A stretch of DNA of 64,000 nucleotides from Acidimicrobiaceae bacterium. GTDB lineage: Bacteria > Actinomycetota > Acidimicrobiia > Acidimicrobiales > Ilumatobacteraceae. The stretch is taken from NCBI GenBank assembly GCA_020637295.1, contig JACJWF010000002.1, forward strand, positions 1 to 64,000. The letters run 5' to 3'. Below the pieces are notes generated by a model, which was given only the letters and a program-made list of their open reading frames with translations, did not search any database and had not been told where the DNA came from. Positions 1 through 8,253 of this stretch are shown piece after piece (within the stretch, counting starts at the first letter, position 1; each line of letters begins with the position of its first letter). Position numbers and translations under genes: made by a program.

Positions 1-98
1 ACGAGGAAGAACATCACCAGCCAGGTGATGCCGGGGATGGCGAATGCCGCCCAGACGCGTTCCTGGCGGCTCAGCCGCCGGCGTTGAACGTCGACCAT
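1..98 (-). CDS. ABC transporter permease, N-terminal fragment (polyamine-type)
   Basis: Only the first 32 codons are present; the gene runs off the left edge. The ATG at 98-96 overlaps the last 28 bases of the substrate-binding protein gene. The fragment begins MVDVQRRRLSRQERVW and continues into a hydrophobic stretch (AAFAIPGITWLVMFFLV), which matches the cytoplasmic N-terminus and first membrane helix of PotB/PotC-type permeases. Position directly after a PotD-like gene on the same strand supports an inner-membrane permease of a spermidine/putrescine or related importer. Family assignment rests on context and one helix. Confidence 0.6.
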   Translation of the reverse strand, partial: MVDVQRRRLSRQERVWAAFAIPGITWLVMFFL

Positions 99-1246
99 GC
101 CTCCGCCCACTTGGCGTCCCCGTCGACACCGAGCGACTTGATGTACAGCGCCTTGTCCAGTTCCTCCTGCGTGGGCACGCAGTTGCGCAGGTTCTCCGGC
201 ACCCAGCCGGCGTCGATGAGGTAGTCGGCGTCCAACTTCTTGATCGCCGGGAGGTAGCCGACCCAGCCGAAGTTCTCCTCGGCGATGTCGTTGTCGAGGA
301 TGAAGTTCAGGTACAGGTGGGCCAGCACCGGATGCTCGGCGCCGGCGATCACACCCATGGCGTCGTTGGTGAGGACGTACTGGCCGGCCGGCGGGTGCCA
401 GAAGCCGAGCACGCTGGCGTCCGTGCCTTCCGGCAGGTAGTTGTTGGCACCGGTGATGAGGTCGCCGCTCCAGGTCTGGGCGATGGTGGTGGTGCCCTCG
501 GGGATGTCCTTGTAGCCCTCGATGTTGACCTTGATGTTGACCAGGTCGATGAGCTCGCTGAGGTCGGCCAGCGCCTGGTCGATGGTGGCCTGGTCGTCCG
601 TGTTGATGTCCGTGATGCCGCGTCGCAGCATCGCCATGGTGAACGCCTCGCGCTCGTCGTCCAGCACGGACACCTCACCCTTGAACCCGGTGGCGTTCCA
701 GATGGTGTCCCAGCCCTGGGCGTCCACTTCCTCGGCGGTGATGCGATCGGCCCTGTAGCCGATGCCGGTGCCGAAGTAGGTGTACGGCAGCGAGTACGCC
801 GCGCCCGGGTCGTACCACGGGTCGTCGAACGAGCTGAGGATGTTGGCCGCGTTGGGGATGTAGGTCTTGTTGAGCGGCTGGAGGATGCCCCCGGCCACCA
901 GGTTGGCGACGCTGTAGATGGCCATCGAGTGGTGCACATCGGCCTTGATGGCCCCCGACGCGAGCTTGGTGATGGCCTCCGTGTCCGTGTCGAACGTGGT
1001 GATCTCCACCTTCACGCCGTACTGGTCCTCGAAGGCGGCGATGACGTCCGGGCTGACGTAATCGGCGTAGTTGAGGATCCGCAATGGACCAGCCTCGGGC
1101 TCCAGCCCGTCTGCGATCGGGCCGGCCTTCTCGCCCCCAGAGGACGAGTCGTCGTCGCCGCACGCCTGCAGGAGCGGTACCCCGCCGCCGAGGAGCAGAC
1201 CGAGCTGGGCCGACCGGGTGATGAACTGTCGTCGTGATCCCTGCAT
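71..1246 (-). CDS. Extracellular solute-binding lipoprotein, PotD-like
   Basis: A 391-residue ABC-transporter binding protein of the spermidine/putrescine (PotD, SBP family 1/8) type. The N-terminus has a twin-arginine-like SRRQF (R5, R6), a hydrophobic segment and a lipobox LLQAC with Cys29, followed by an Asp/Ser-rich linker, so it is probably exported folded and lipid-anchored. The mature part starts LRILNYADYVSPDVIAAFED, typical of the family, and contains the usual YFGTGIGYRAD and YTYF segments. The ATG at 1246 is chosen over an upstream in-frame start because a TACCCT hexamer lies six bases before it. The downstream permease overlaps the end, so the two form an operon. The exact ligand cannot be read from sequence. 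Confidence 0.85.
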   Translation of the reverse strand: MQGSRRQFITRSAQLGLLLGGGVPLLQACGDDDSSSGGEKAGPIADGLEPEAGPLRILNYADYVSPDVIAAFEDQYGVKVEITTFDTDTEAITKLASGAIKADVHHSMAIYSVANLVAGGILQPLNKTYIPNAANILSSFDDPWYDPGAAYSLPYTYFGTGIGYRADRITAEEVDAQGWDTIWNATGFKGEVSVLDDEREAFTMAMLRRGITDINTDDQATIDQALADLSELIDLVNIKVNIEGYKDIPEGTTTIAQTWSGDLITGANNYLPEGTDASVLGFWHPPAGQYVLTNDAMGVIAGAEHPVLAHLYLNFILDNDIAEENFGWVGYLPAIKKLDADYLIDAGWVPENLRNCVPTQEELDKALYIKSLGVDGDAKWAEAWSTFNAGG

Positions 1247-1252
1247 CTGCGC

Positions 1253-1258
1253 AGGGTA
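1253..1258 (-). promoter_or_regulatory. -10 hexamer TACCCT for the binding-protein gene
   Basis: TACCCT on the minus strand ends six bases before the ATG at 1246, placing the expected transcription start at or next to the A of the start codon. Confidence 0.5.
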
Positions 1259-1262
1259 ACAC

Positions 1263-2423
1263 TCAGTGGCTGCGGGGCAGGCCGAGCACGTGCTCGGCCA
1301 CATAGCTCAGCACGAGCTCCTGGCTGATGGGGGCGATGCGCATCACCCGGGCCTCGCGGAAGTAGCGCTCCACGTGGTACTCGGTGGCGTAGCCGAACCC
1401 GCCCAGCGTCTGCACCGCCCGGTCGGCCGCGAACCAGCCGGCCTCGGCCGCGAGGTACTTGGCCAGGTTGGCCTCCTCGCCGCACGGCGCGCCCTCGTCC
1501 ACAAGACGGGCAGCCTCCTTCACCATCAGGTCGGCGGCCCGCAGGCGTGCGTGCGCTTCGGCGAGTGGGAAGGAGATGCCCTGGTTCTGGCCGATCGGCC
1601 GGCCGAACACCACCCGCTCCTTCGCGTAGGCGACCGCATGGCGCAGTGCGGCCCGACCGATCCCGATGGCCTCGGCGGCGATCAGCACCCGTTCGGCGTT
1701 CAACCCGTCGAGCAGGTAGCGGAAGCCGGCGCCTTCGTCGCCCACCCGGTCCGCCGCCGGCACGACCACGTCGTCGTAGGTGGTCTCGCAACTGGCCACG
1801 GCGTTGCGGCCCATCTTCGGGATCGCCGTGACGCCGACGCCGGGTGCGTGCTTGTCCACGAGGAACAGGGTCATCCCGTCCGTCGGGCGGCGGCACTCGG
1901 CCAGGGGAGTGGTGCGGGTGAGGAGGAGGATGCGGTCCGCCTCCAGCGCCTTGGACGTCCACACCTTGCGGCCGGTGATCCGGTAGTGGTCACCGTCGCG
2001 AACGGCGCGGGTGGTGATGCGGGTGGTGTCCGTGCCCGCGTCGGGCTCGGTGACGCCGAACGCGACGTGCAGGTTGCCGTCGGCGACGGACGGCAGGAAC
2101 CGGGCCTTCATCTCCTCGCTGCCGTGGCGGATCACCGGTTGCATGCCGAAGATGCTCATGTGCAGGGCGCTGGCGCCGTTCATCGCCGCACCGGAGGCCG
2201 CGACCTCCTCCAGCACGGCAGCCGCCTCGAGGATGCCCCGCCCGCCGCCGCCGTAGTCCTCGGGGATCGAGATGCCGATCCAGCCGGCCGCGGCCATGGC
2301 CCGGTAGAAGTCCCACGGGAAGCGGTGCTCCTGGTCGCAGGCGCTCCAGTAGTGATCGTCGAAGTCGGCGCACAGCGACTGCACCGCCTCGCGGATGAGG
2401 GCCAGGTCCTGCTGCTCGGACAT
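1263..2423 (-). CDS. Acyl-CoA dehydrogenase family flavoprotein
   Basis: A 386-residue FAD enzyme that introduces an alpha-beta double bond into an acyl-CoA. Signatures seen are VTEPDAGTDTTR in the middle beta domain, GRKVWTSKA, the C-terminal-domain GRPIGQNQGI and LGGFGYATEYHVERYFREAR. The usual C-terminal EGT loop, which carries the catalytic Glu in most family members, reads APISQE here. A Glu in LNAERVLI falls where isovaleryl-CoA dehydrogenase keeps its base, so that may be the catalytic residue. Start is ATG 2423 (MSEQQDLALI), six bases after a TACCCT hexamer. It is divergent from the VOC gene. Substrate unknown. Confidence 0.88.
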   Translation of the reverse strand: MSEQQDLALIREAVQSLCADFDDHYWSACDQEHRFPWDFYRAMAAAGWIGISIPEDYGGGGRGILEAAAVLEEVAASGAAMNGASALHMSIFGMQPVIRHGSEEMKARFLPSVADGNLHVAFGVTEPDAGTDTTRITTRAVRDGDHYRITGRKVWTSKALEADRILLLTRTTPLAECRRPTDGMTLFLVDKHAPGVGVTAIPKMGRNAVASCETTYDDVVVPAADRVGDEGAGFRYLLDGLNAERVLIAAEAIGIGRAALRHAVAYAKERVVFGRPIGQNQGISFPLAEAHARLRAADLMVKEAARLVDEGAPCGEEANLAKYLAAEAGWFAADRAVQTLGGFGYATEYHVERYFREARVMRIAPISQELVLSYVAEHVLGLPRSH

Positions 2424-2429
2424 GGGCGC

Positions 2430-2455
2430 AGGGTAGACCGTGGCAGGCGTACCAT
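2430..2455. promoter_or_regulatory. Divergent -10 elements between ACAD and VOC genes
   Basis: On the minus strand TACCCT (2435-2430) sits six bases before the dehydrogenase ATG. On the plus strand TACCAT (2450-2455) sits eight bases before the VOC ATG at 2464. The two starts are only 40 bases apart, so both transcripts are probably leaderless. Confidence 0.5.
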
Positions 2456-2463
2456 CCCGCTCC

Positions 2464-2847
2464 ATGGACATCACAGGGCTGCGACAGGTCAGCGTGCCGG
2501 TCACCGACATGGACCGCGCGGTGGGCTTCTACCGCGACACGCTCGGCCTGCGGCACATCGCCACGTTCGGGTCGATCGCGTTCGTGGACGTCGGCGGGGT
2601 GCGCCTGATCCTGGAGGCCGGCGGGGCCGAGCAGGGGGCCTCCGTGCTGTACCTGGCCGTGGCGGACATCGCCGCCGCCCGTGCCGATCTGGTGGCGCAG
2701 GGGGTCGAGTTCGTGGACGAGCCGCACGTCATCTTCCACGACGAGGGCGGCATGTTCGGCGAGCCGGGGCTCAGCGAATGGATGACCTTCTTCCGCGACC
2801 CGGACGGCAACATGCTGGCCCTGTCGTCGCGCCAGCCGCCCGCCTGA
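2464..2847 (+). CDS. VOC family (glyoxalase/dioxygenase fold) protein
   Basis: A 127-residue single-unit vicinal-oxygen-chelate protein with two beta-alpha-beta-beta-beta modules: VSVPVTDMDRAVGFYRDTLG near the start and LYLAVADIAAARADLVAQG in the second half, ending FFRDPDGNMLAL. The position that usually holds the first metal-binding His reads Gln (LRQVSVPV), while the terminal acidic ligand region resembles the family. The enzymatic role is therefore open; many such proteins are lyases, isomerases or resistance proteins. The ATG at 2464 follows a TACCAT hexamer. The stop abuts the stop of the convergent esterase with no gap. Confidence 0.85.
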   Translation: MDITGLRQVSVPVTDMDRAVGFYRDTLGLRHIATFGSIAFVDVGGVRLILEAGGAEQGASVLYLAVADIAAARADLVAQGVEFVDEPHVIFHDEGGMFGEPGLSEWMTFFRDPDGNMLALSSRQPPA

Positions 2848-4059
2848 CTACTTCTCGGCGATCTCCGTCGGCACGGCGAGTGCCGCAGCGGCGTCCGGGC
2901 CGAGGCCGACGGGCGTGGGGTCCTCGCCGAACAGGGCGCGGACCCACGCCGTCACCGCATGGCGGATGAGGGGAAACGTCGTGTCCACCGGACGGGCCGG
3001 CGGCAGGCAGCCGTCCGAGCCGAGGGATCGCAGGTTGGGCTGGGCCTCGAGCAGCGGCCCGAGGCCGCTGGCCTCGGCGAGGCCGATGATGCCAGCGCCG
3101 TTGCCGAACGTGCAGAAGTCGTCGAAGCCGTTGTGGCCGACGCCGTCGATGATCCACAGCAGGCTGGGGGAGGGGGCGGCTTCGTACGCGGGACGGGTGA
3201 CGTCCTCGGCGGAGACCACGCCGTCGGCCGACCCGGCGATGAAGAACGAGGGGACGGCGGGTAGGTCGGCATCACCGCCGAACACCCCGGAGGCGAGGGA
3301 GACGTAGCCGTCCACGCGCGGGTCGGCGGCGGCTCCGACGATGGTGCCACCTCCGGCGGAGTGCCCCACCGCCACCACCCGTTCGCCGTCCACATGCCCG
3401 GCGAACGGGCTGGCCGCGTCGTCGTTGGCACCGAGGATGAGGTCCAGGCTCGACAGCAGGTCGTCCACCGAGTCCGCCCGGTCGCCGGTGGCAGTGCCGC
3501 CGAGGACGTTGGTGAGGTCACGACTGGGGTGCTCCGGCGAGACGACGATCATCCCCCAACTGGCCAGGTGGGAGGTGAGGAAGGTGCTCTGGACGCGCAC
3601 GCCGGAGAATCCGTGGCTGAACAGCACCACCGGGAAGCGCCCGTCGGCCAGCGCTGCGTCGCGGGTTGCGGCGTAGGTGGCGCCGGCGGGGATGTCCGCC
3701 GTCAGCAGGGCGCGGATGCCGTCGGGCACGTAGTCGCGCATGTCGTAGGTCTCGGTGCCGTCGCTGCCGTCCACCGCCGGGTACCAGACCTCCACCAGCG
3801 GCCCCTTGGCCAACTGCACGGTGGTGACGCCGACGGGGTACGGCCCGGGCTCCTCGTAGGCGGTCGCCGCGGCGGCCGGGTCGACCGTGGTGCTGGGCGC
3901 TCCGGTCGTCGTCGGCGCCTCCGTGGTGGTGGCCGCCCCGGAGGTGGTGGTGGCCGCCTCGGTGCTGGTGGGGGCGTCGGTGGTGGTGGCGGTGTCGTCG
4001 CCGCCGCACGCCGCCAAGAGCGCGACGAGCAGCAGAGGGGTGAGGGTGCGCCGAGTCAT
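2848..4059 (-). CDS. Secreted lipoprotein alpha/beta hydrolase (PAF-acetylhydrolase/chlorophyllase-like)
   Basis: A 403-residue lipoprotein. MTRRTLTPLLLVALLAAC gives a signal peptide with Cys18 at the lipobox, followed by about 45 residues of Thr/Ala/Glu/Pro linker. The catalytic domain has VVLFSHGFSG, the nucleophile elbow GHSAGGGT and a late GVGHNGFDDFC that probably supplies the His. This arrangement is seen in platelet-activating-factor acetylhydrolase and chlorophyllase-like esterases. The late Cys pair (DFCTFG, SDGCLPP) may form a disulfide, fitting an exported protein. Start chosen at the ATG before the basic signal N-region. Substrate unknown. Confidence 0.8.
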   Translation of the reverse strand: MTRRTLTPLLLVALLAACGGDDTATTTDAPTSTEAATTTSGAATTTEAPTTTGAPSTTVDPAAAATAYEEPGPYPVGVTTVQLAKGPLVEVWYPAVDGSDGTETYDMRDYVPDGIRALLTADIPAGATYAATRDAALADGRFPVVLFSHGFSGVRVQSTFLTSHLASWGMIVVSPEHPSRDLTNVLGGTATGDRADSVDDLLSSLDLILGANDDAASPFAGHVDGERVVAVGHSAGGGTIVGAAADPRVDGYVSLASGVFGGDADLPAVPSFFIAGSADGVVSAEDVTRPAYEAAPSPSLLWIIDGVGHNGFDDFCTFGNGAGIIGLAEASGLGPLLEAQPNLRSLGSDGCLPPARPVDTTFPLIRHAVTAWVRALFGEDPTPVGLGPDAAAALAVPTEIAEK

Positions 4060-4158
4060 GGGACGGAGATTGCCACGGCGCGGTGGCGACTGCACGGTCC
4101 TGCGGCACGGCCGCTATCGTGCTGGGGCCGTCGCCGGGGAAACCTGGCTGCAGCGGAC

Positions 4159-4230
4159 GGCGACGTGGCCGAGTGGCTTAGGCAAGGGCCTGCAAAGCCC
4201 TGTACCCGGGTTCGATTCCCGGCGTCGCCT
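4159..4230 (+). tRNA. tRNA-Cys (GCA)
   Basis: A full cloverleaf can be drawn: acceptor arm GGCGACG/CGTCGCC with unpaired T at 4230, D-arm starting GCCGAGTGG, anticodon stem AGGGC/GCCCT around loop CTGCAAA (anticodon GCA), and T-arm CCCGGGTTCGATTCCCGG. The CCA end is not encoded. It is a single tRNA with no neighbour tRNA genes. Confidence 0.93.
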
Positions 4231-4241
4231 CGAACGACCGT

Positions 4242-5906
4242 TCAGTCGCTGCCACCCTCGCCACCGGTGAGGGTGGCGACGTGGCAGGTGCGGTAGACCG
4301 TCCAGCTCTCCTCGCCGCCCAGGTGGAGGTCGCGGGCCACGGTGCCGTCGGCGGTCACTTCCACCAGGCGGGCCACGAAGTGGCCCTGCCCCAGCGTGAT
4401 GCCGCCGTAGTCGATGGCCACGTTGCCGTTGGGAAGCTCGTTGGCGTCACCGAGGAACAGCGCCAGCGTCGGGTTGCCGTCGTCACCGAGGTCCCTGTGC
4501 TCGAAGACCTGGGTGGCGGTGCCGGCTTCCAGATCCAGCCGGTACGCGACGGCTCGGCTGTAACCCGGCAGGTCGCCCTGGGGGAACGTGGTGGGCCGGG
4601 TGTTGCCGTTGTCGAACAGCAGCAGCGAGCCGTCGGCGGTGAACTCCGGCGCGTGCTGGTGGGAGAAGGGCTCGGACCCGTCGGTGAACTCGATCGTGCC
4701 CTCCGGGCCGAGCTCCCACAGCAGCTCGCCGGCTGGACCGTCGGCGTCGTCGGCGTAGCGGATGGCGATCACCGCGTCGAGGTGGCGCAGCGACACGATC
4801 AGCGAGTTCGAGGCCTCGTCCACGAAGGCCGCGTTGGCGTGCGTCCAGTCCACCACCTGCACGTCGTACAGCGACCCCGGCGGCCCGATCGGCAGGGCGT
4901 CGACGCACAGGTCCGAGCCGGGGCGATCGGCGGGGGAGTAGTAGTCGCTCATCTTCCACTCCTGGACGATGGTGCCCTCGCGGTCGAACTCCACCACCAC
5001 GTCCTCCACGACGTTCAACGGGCTCCTCCCACACAGTCGCTGGGCATCGGCGGGGTCGATGGGGACGAGCGCCGTGGACAGGGTGAGCAGATTGCCGTTG
5101 GGCAGTTCGGTGATCTCGTGGTGGCTGCTCTCGATCGGCACCTGCACGGCATCGGCGGCCAGGTCGAGGCGATCGTTGCGGACTGCTGCCTGGGTGGCCA
5201 TGTCCACCACCGGCCGGCCCAAGAGGTCCACCTCGCGGATGGCCACGTCGTCGGTGTTGAACAGCACGGTGTGGTGCCCGGTGACCTCGATGTCCTCCAC
5301 CCGGGTGGGGTTGGCGTGATACCACACCACCTCACCGTCCCGGTCCAGCCCGAGGATGTACGACGGCGTGCCCTCGGCGACGCCGCCCCACGGGTCGGCG
5401 TCGAACAGGGTGATGCCGTCCGCCACCTGGTCCGTGTTGACCCGCAGGTCCATCGGCGGAAGGTCGGCCGGTAGCGCGCCCGACGTGAACGTGATGTCAG
5501 CGGTGTCCTCCCCGTCGGCGGAGGTGGCCAGCAGCGTCACGGTGTAGTCGGACTCCGCCCGCAGCCCGAGCAGTTGCACCTCCACGCCGCCGTCGATCGT
5601 GCTCACGAGCGTCTCGGCCGTCGTGCCCGGCCCGTCGATCGTCGCGGTGACAGTGGCGCCGTCGGGCACCTCGGCGGTGACGATGCCGGTGAGCGTGCTG
5701 AACGGCCCGTCGGTCGCGTCCACCGAGCCGAACAGGGCAACCGGAGCAGCCTCCGTCGTGGTGGTCGGGGCGAGGGTGGTGGCGGCCTCCGTGGTGGTCG
5801 TGGAGTCGGCGTTGCCGCCGTCGTCCGAGCAGGCGGCGAGGAGCAGCGCGATCGCCGCAGCGGCGAGCGCCGGACGGTGGGTGGGCCGGGTGAGGGCTCG
5901 AAGCAT
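4242..5906 (-). CDS. Arylsulfotransferase (ASST)-like lipoprotein
   Basis: A 554-residue lipoprotein with a signal peptide ending LLLAAC (Cys26) and a TTTTEA-type linker. An Ig-like segment (about 50-130) precedes a beta-propeller region resembling PF05935/PF14269 arylsulfotransferases. Conserved patches include SSHHEITELPNGNLLTLS, WTHANAAFVDE, SFSHQHAPEF and LLFDNGNTRP. The His residues in these patches match the active-site His cluster of bacterial aryl-sulfate sulfotransferases, so a PAPS-independent sulfate transfer or a related outer-surface role is plausible but unproven. ATG 5906 is preferred over the GTG at 5912 because a TAGACA hexamer (5918-5913) lies six bases upstream. Several Cys suggest disulfides. 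Confidence 0.8.
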   Translation of the reverse strand: MLRALTRPTHRPALAAAAIALLLAACSDDGGNADSTTTTEAATTLAPTTTTEAAPVALFGSVDATDGPFSTLTGIVTAEVPDGATVTATIDGPGTTAETLVSTIDGGVEVQLLGLRAESDYTVTLLATSADGEDTADITFTSGALPADLPPMDLRVNTDQVADGITLFDADPWGGVAEGTPSYILGLDRDGEVVWYHANPTRVEDIEVTGHHTVLFNTDDVAIREVDLLGRPVVDMATQAAVRNDRLDLAADAVQVPIESSHHEITELPNGNLLTLSTALVPIDPADAQRLCGRSPLNVVEDVVVEFDREGTIVQEWKMSDYYSPADRPGSDLCVDALPIGPPGSLYDVQVVDWTHANAAFVDEASNSLIVSLRHLDAVIAIRYADDADGPAGELLWELGPEGTIEFTDGSEPFSHQHAPEFTADGSLLLFDNGNTRPTTFPQGDLPGYSRAVAYRLDLEAGTATQVFEHRDLGDDGNPTLALFLGDANELPNGNVAIDYGGITLGQGHFVARLVEVTADGTVARDLHLGGEESWTVYRTCHVATLTGGEGGSD

Positions 5907-5979
5907 CCGCACTGTCTAGCAGCGCGTCGGCCGGTCCGGTCTGCCATGCTGTCCGCCGGTCGACGACATGGGGGTTGAG

Positions 5980-7605
5980 ATGACCGAGTGGAACTTCGCG
6001 GACGTGTACGAAGCCGTGGCGGCGAAGGTGCCCGACCGTCCCTGCCAGGTGCAGGGCGACCGGGTCATCACCTGGGGGCAGTTCGATGCCCGGGCCGATG
6101 CACTGGCTGCGGACATGCTGGCGGCCGGCCTCGGCCACCAGAGCAAGGTGGCGGCCTACCTGTACAACTGCCCGGAGTACCTGGAGACGTACATCGCCGC
6201 GTTCAAGGGTGGGTTCGCGCCGGTCAACACCAACTACCGCTACGGCCACGACGAGATCGTGTACCTGTTCGACAACGCCGACGCCGAAGCCGTGGTGTTC
6301 CACGCCGCCTTCGCCGACCTGGTGGAGCACGTGCGTCACGAACTGCCCAAGGTGAAGCGCTGGTACTGCGTGGACGACGGCACCGCCCCGGTGCCGGGGT
6401 GGGCGCTGGACTACGAGGAGGTCGTCAGCAGCGCGGTCACCGGCCCGGTCCGCGGCCCGTGGGGGAGGAGCCCGGACGACCTGCTGCTGCTCTACACGGG
6501 CGGCACCACCGGCATGCCGAAGGGCGTCATGTGGCGCCAGGACGACCTGTTCAACGTGCTCGGCGCCGGTGGCAACGCCACCCTCGGCATCCCGCCGGCC
6601 GAGTCGCTGGCGGAGCTGGCGTCGCGCGTCAGCCCCGCCAACCCAGGCCTGGTGCTGCTGTCGGCCTGCCCCCTGATGCACGGCACCGGCCAGTTCTCCA
6701 GTCTCATCGCCATGAACCTCGGCGGCACCATCGTCACCCTCCCATCGCGTCACTTCGACGTCGCCGAGCTCTTCGGCGAAGTCCAGCGGAACAAGGTCAA
6801 CTCGATCATCATCGTCGGGCAGGCGTTCGCCGGGCCGATGCTGGAGCACCTCGACGCCAACCCGGACACCTACGACCTCACCAGCGTGCTGATGATGTCG
6901 TCGTCGGGCGTGATGTGGAGCCAAGACAACAAGGAGGGCCTGCTGCGCCACATGCCCCAGGCCGCGTTGTTCGACTCCTTCGGGTCGTCGGAGGCCGTGG
7001 GCATGGGCGCCTCGGTCAGTACGGCGGGCGGCACCAGCCAGACCGCCAGGTTCATGCTCGGGCCGAGCTGCCAGGTGTTCACCGAGGACGGTCGGCGCGT
7101 TGCTCCGGGCTCGGGCGAGCGGGGCCTGGTGTCCGTTGGCGGGTTCATTCCCGTCGGCTACTACAAGGACCCGGAGAAGTCGGCCCAGACGTTCCGCACG
7201 TTCGAGGGCCAGCGCTGGAGCGTTCCCGGCGACTGGGCGGAGGTCAACGAGGACGGCACCCTGCTGTTGCTGGGCCGGGGTTCGGTGTGCATCAACACCG
7301 GTGGCGAGAAGGTCTTCCCCGAGGAGGTCGAGGAGGCGCTGAAGCAGCATGCGTCGGTGCGCGACGCGGTGGTGGTGGGCCTGCCCGACAACCGCTTCGG
7401 CGAGACCATCTGCGCCGTCGTGGAGGCCACCCCGGGAGTGGCTCCGGACCTGCCGACCCTGGCCGACCATGTGAAGGAGCACCTCGCTCACTACAAGGCG
7501 CCCCGTCATCTGGTGGTGGTGGACACCATCGGCCGGGCCCCGAACGGCAAGGTCGACTACAAGCGGCTGAAGGGTGTGGCCATCGACCGCCTGGGGGCCG
7601 GCTGA
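5980..7605 (+). CDS. Acyl-CoA synthetase, FadD/AMP-binding family
   Basis: A 541-residue ANL-superfamily ligase that adenylates a carboxylic acid and transfers it to CoA. Motif A3 is LLYTGGTTGMPKGVMW, motif A5 region is DSFGSSEAVGMG, and the C-terminal domain has VPGDWAEVNEDGTLLLLGRG and the catalytic-Lys segment RAPNGKVDYK. It resembles actinobacterial FadD proteins of lipid and sterol side-chain metabolism. The start is taken at MTEWNF (5980); an ATG at 5968 is an alternative, with GGGGGTTGAG in front of 5980 acting as a weak ribosome site. The 2H phosphoesterase gene overlaps its stop by four bases. Confidence 0.9.
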   Translation: MTEWNFADVYEAVAAKVPDRPCQVQGDRVITWGQFDARADALAADMLAAGLGHQSKVAAYLYNCPEYLETYIAAFKGGFAPVNTNYRYGHDEIVYLFDNADAEAVVFHAAFADLVEHVRHELPKVKRWYCVDDGTAPVPGWALDYEEVVSSAVTGPVRGPWGRSPDDLLLLYTGGTTGMPKGVMWRQDDLFNVLGAGGNATLGIPPAESLAELASRVSPANPGLVLLSACPLMHGTGQFSSLIAMNLGGTIVTLPSRHFDVAELFGEVQRNKVNSIIIVGQAFAGPMLEHLDANPDTYDLTSVLMMSSSGVMWSQDNKEGLLRHMPQAALFDSFGSSEAVGMGASVSTAGGTSQTARFMLGPSCQVFTEDGRRVAPGSGERGLVSVGGFIPVGYYKDPEKSAQTFRTFEGQRWSVPGDWAEVNEDGTLLLLGRGSVCINTGGEKVFPEEVEEALKQHASVRDAVVVGLPDNRFGETICAVVEATPGVAPDLPTLADHVKEHLAHYKAPRHLVVVDTIGRAPNGKVDYKRLKGVAIDRLGAG

Positions 7606-8150
7606 CCGCCGAGGTCATCCTCTACGCCTGCCCGGCGGGCCCGCTGGCCGTTGCGCTGGGCCGGTACTACCGGGCCGCAGCAACGGCGTGCGGGCCCAAC
7701 ACCGCGCACGAGTTCCCGCCGCACGTCACCCTCACCGGCTTCTTCCACGACACCGCACCGGACTGGGCGGCGTACCGGCGGGCACTGGCTGGCGCCGTTC
7801 GCCGGGCGGGCCCGCCGCCCGAGCCGGCGGTTCGCGTGAGCGGCCTGCTGCTGCAGGACGACGTCCACCTGCTGGCGGTGGACAGCCCATGGTTGTGCTC
7901 GGTCGCCGCCCACTTTGCCCACACCGCGCCAGCGGTCACGCGGACGGACGGCATCCGGCTGAAGGACCGGCTGCACCTCAGCCTGGCGTACGGCTTCGAC
8001 CCGGCTGCGGCCGGCGAACTCGGTGGGCTGGCGGAGGAGTGGGTGGACCCGCTGGCGCCGGCCTCTTGGCAGATCCGGCTGTACCACCGCAGGGCCGGGG
8101 CCGAATGGATCGTCCGAGAATCTCTTGACGTCGGAAGCAGACAGGTGTAG
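7602..8150 (+). CDS. 2H phosphoesterase (2'-5' RNA ligase-like) with probable CTG start
   Basis: About 182 residues with the two signature tetrads of the 2H phosphoesterase superfamily, HVTLTGF early and HLSLAYGF late, so it probably hydrolyses cyclic phosphodiester or 2'-5' bonds in nucleotides or RNA. The reading frame has no ATG, GTG or TTG between the stop of fadD and the first catalytic His. The best start is CTG at 7602, which forms a CTGA overlap with the fadD stop, consistent with coupled translation. The next GTG, near 7836, would remove the first motif. The natural substrate is unknown. Confidence 0.75.
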   Translation: MTAEVILYACPAGPLAVALGRYYRAAATACGPNTAHEFPPHVTLTGFFHDTAPDWAAYRRALAGAVRRAGPPPEPAVRVSGLLLQDDVHLLAVDSPWLCSVAAHFAHTAPAVTRTDGIRLKDRLHLSLAYGFDPAAAGELGGLAEEWVDPLAPASWQIRLYHRRAGAEWIVRESLDVGSRQV

Positions 8151-8153
8151 AAC
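8125..8153 (+). promoter_or_regulatory. Sigma-70-type promoter of the SPFH gene
   Basis: TTGACG at 8125-8130, a 17-base spacer and TAGAAC at 8148-8153. It overlaps the 3' end of the phosphoesterase gene and would give a leader of about 95 bases ahead of the strong ribosome site AAGGAGG (8241-8247) and ATG 8254. This is one of the few genes here with a classical leader. Confidence 0.6.
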
Positions 8154-8253
8154 AAGTGACGGACATGTGCCATACCAATCGCACAGGTCTGGAAGCCGGG
8201 AAGTCTGGTCGGCAATTCCATCTCGTTCCTTCGTGGAAGAAAGGAGGTGGACG

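Noticed and set aside
44..1237. 397-codon plus-strand frame opposite the binding-protein gene
   Set aside because: Shadow of the lipoprotein gene; Val/Gly/Asp/Arg-rich with no recognisable domain.
4232..4243. Terminator hairpin GAACG-AC-CGTTC after tRNA-Cys
   Set aside because: A two-base loop is too small for a stable hairpin of this form, and it overlaps the convergent gene's stop.
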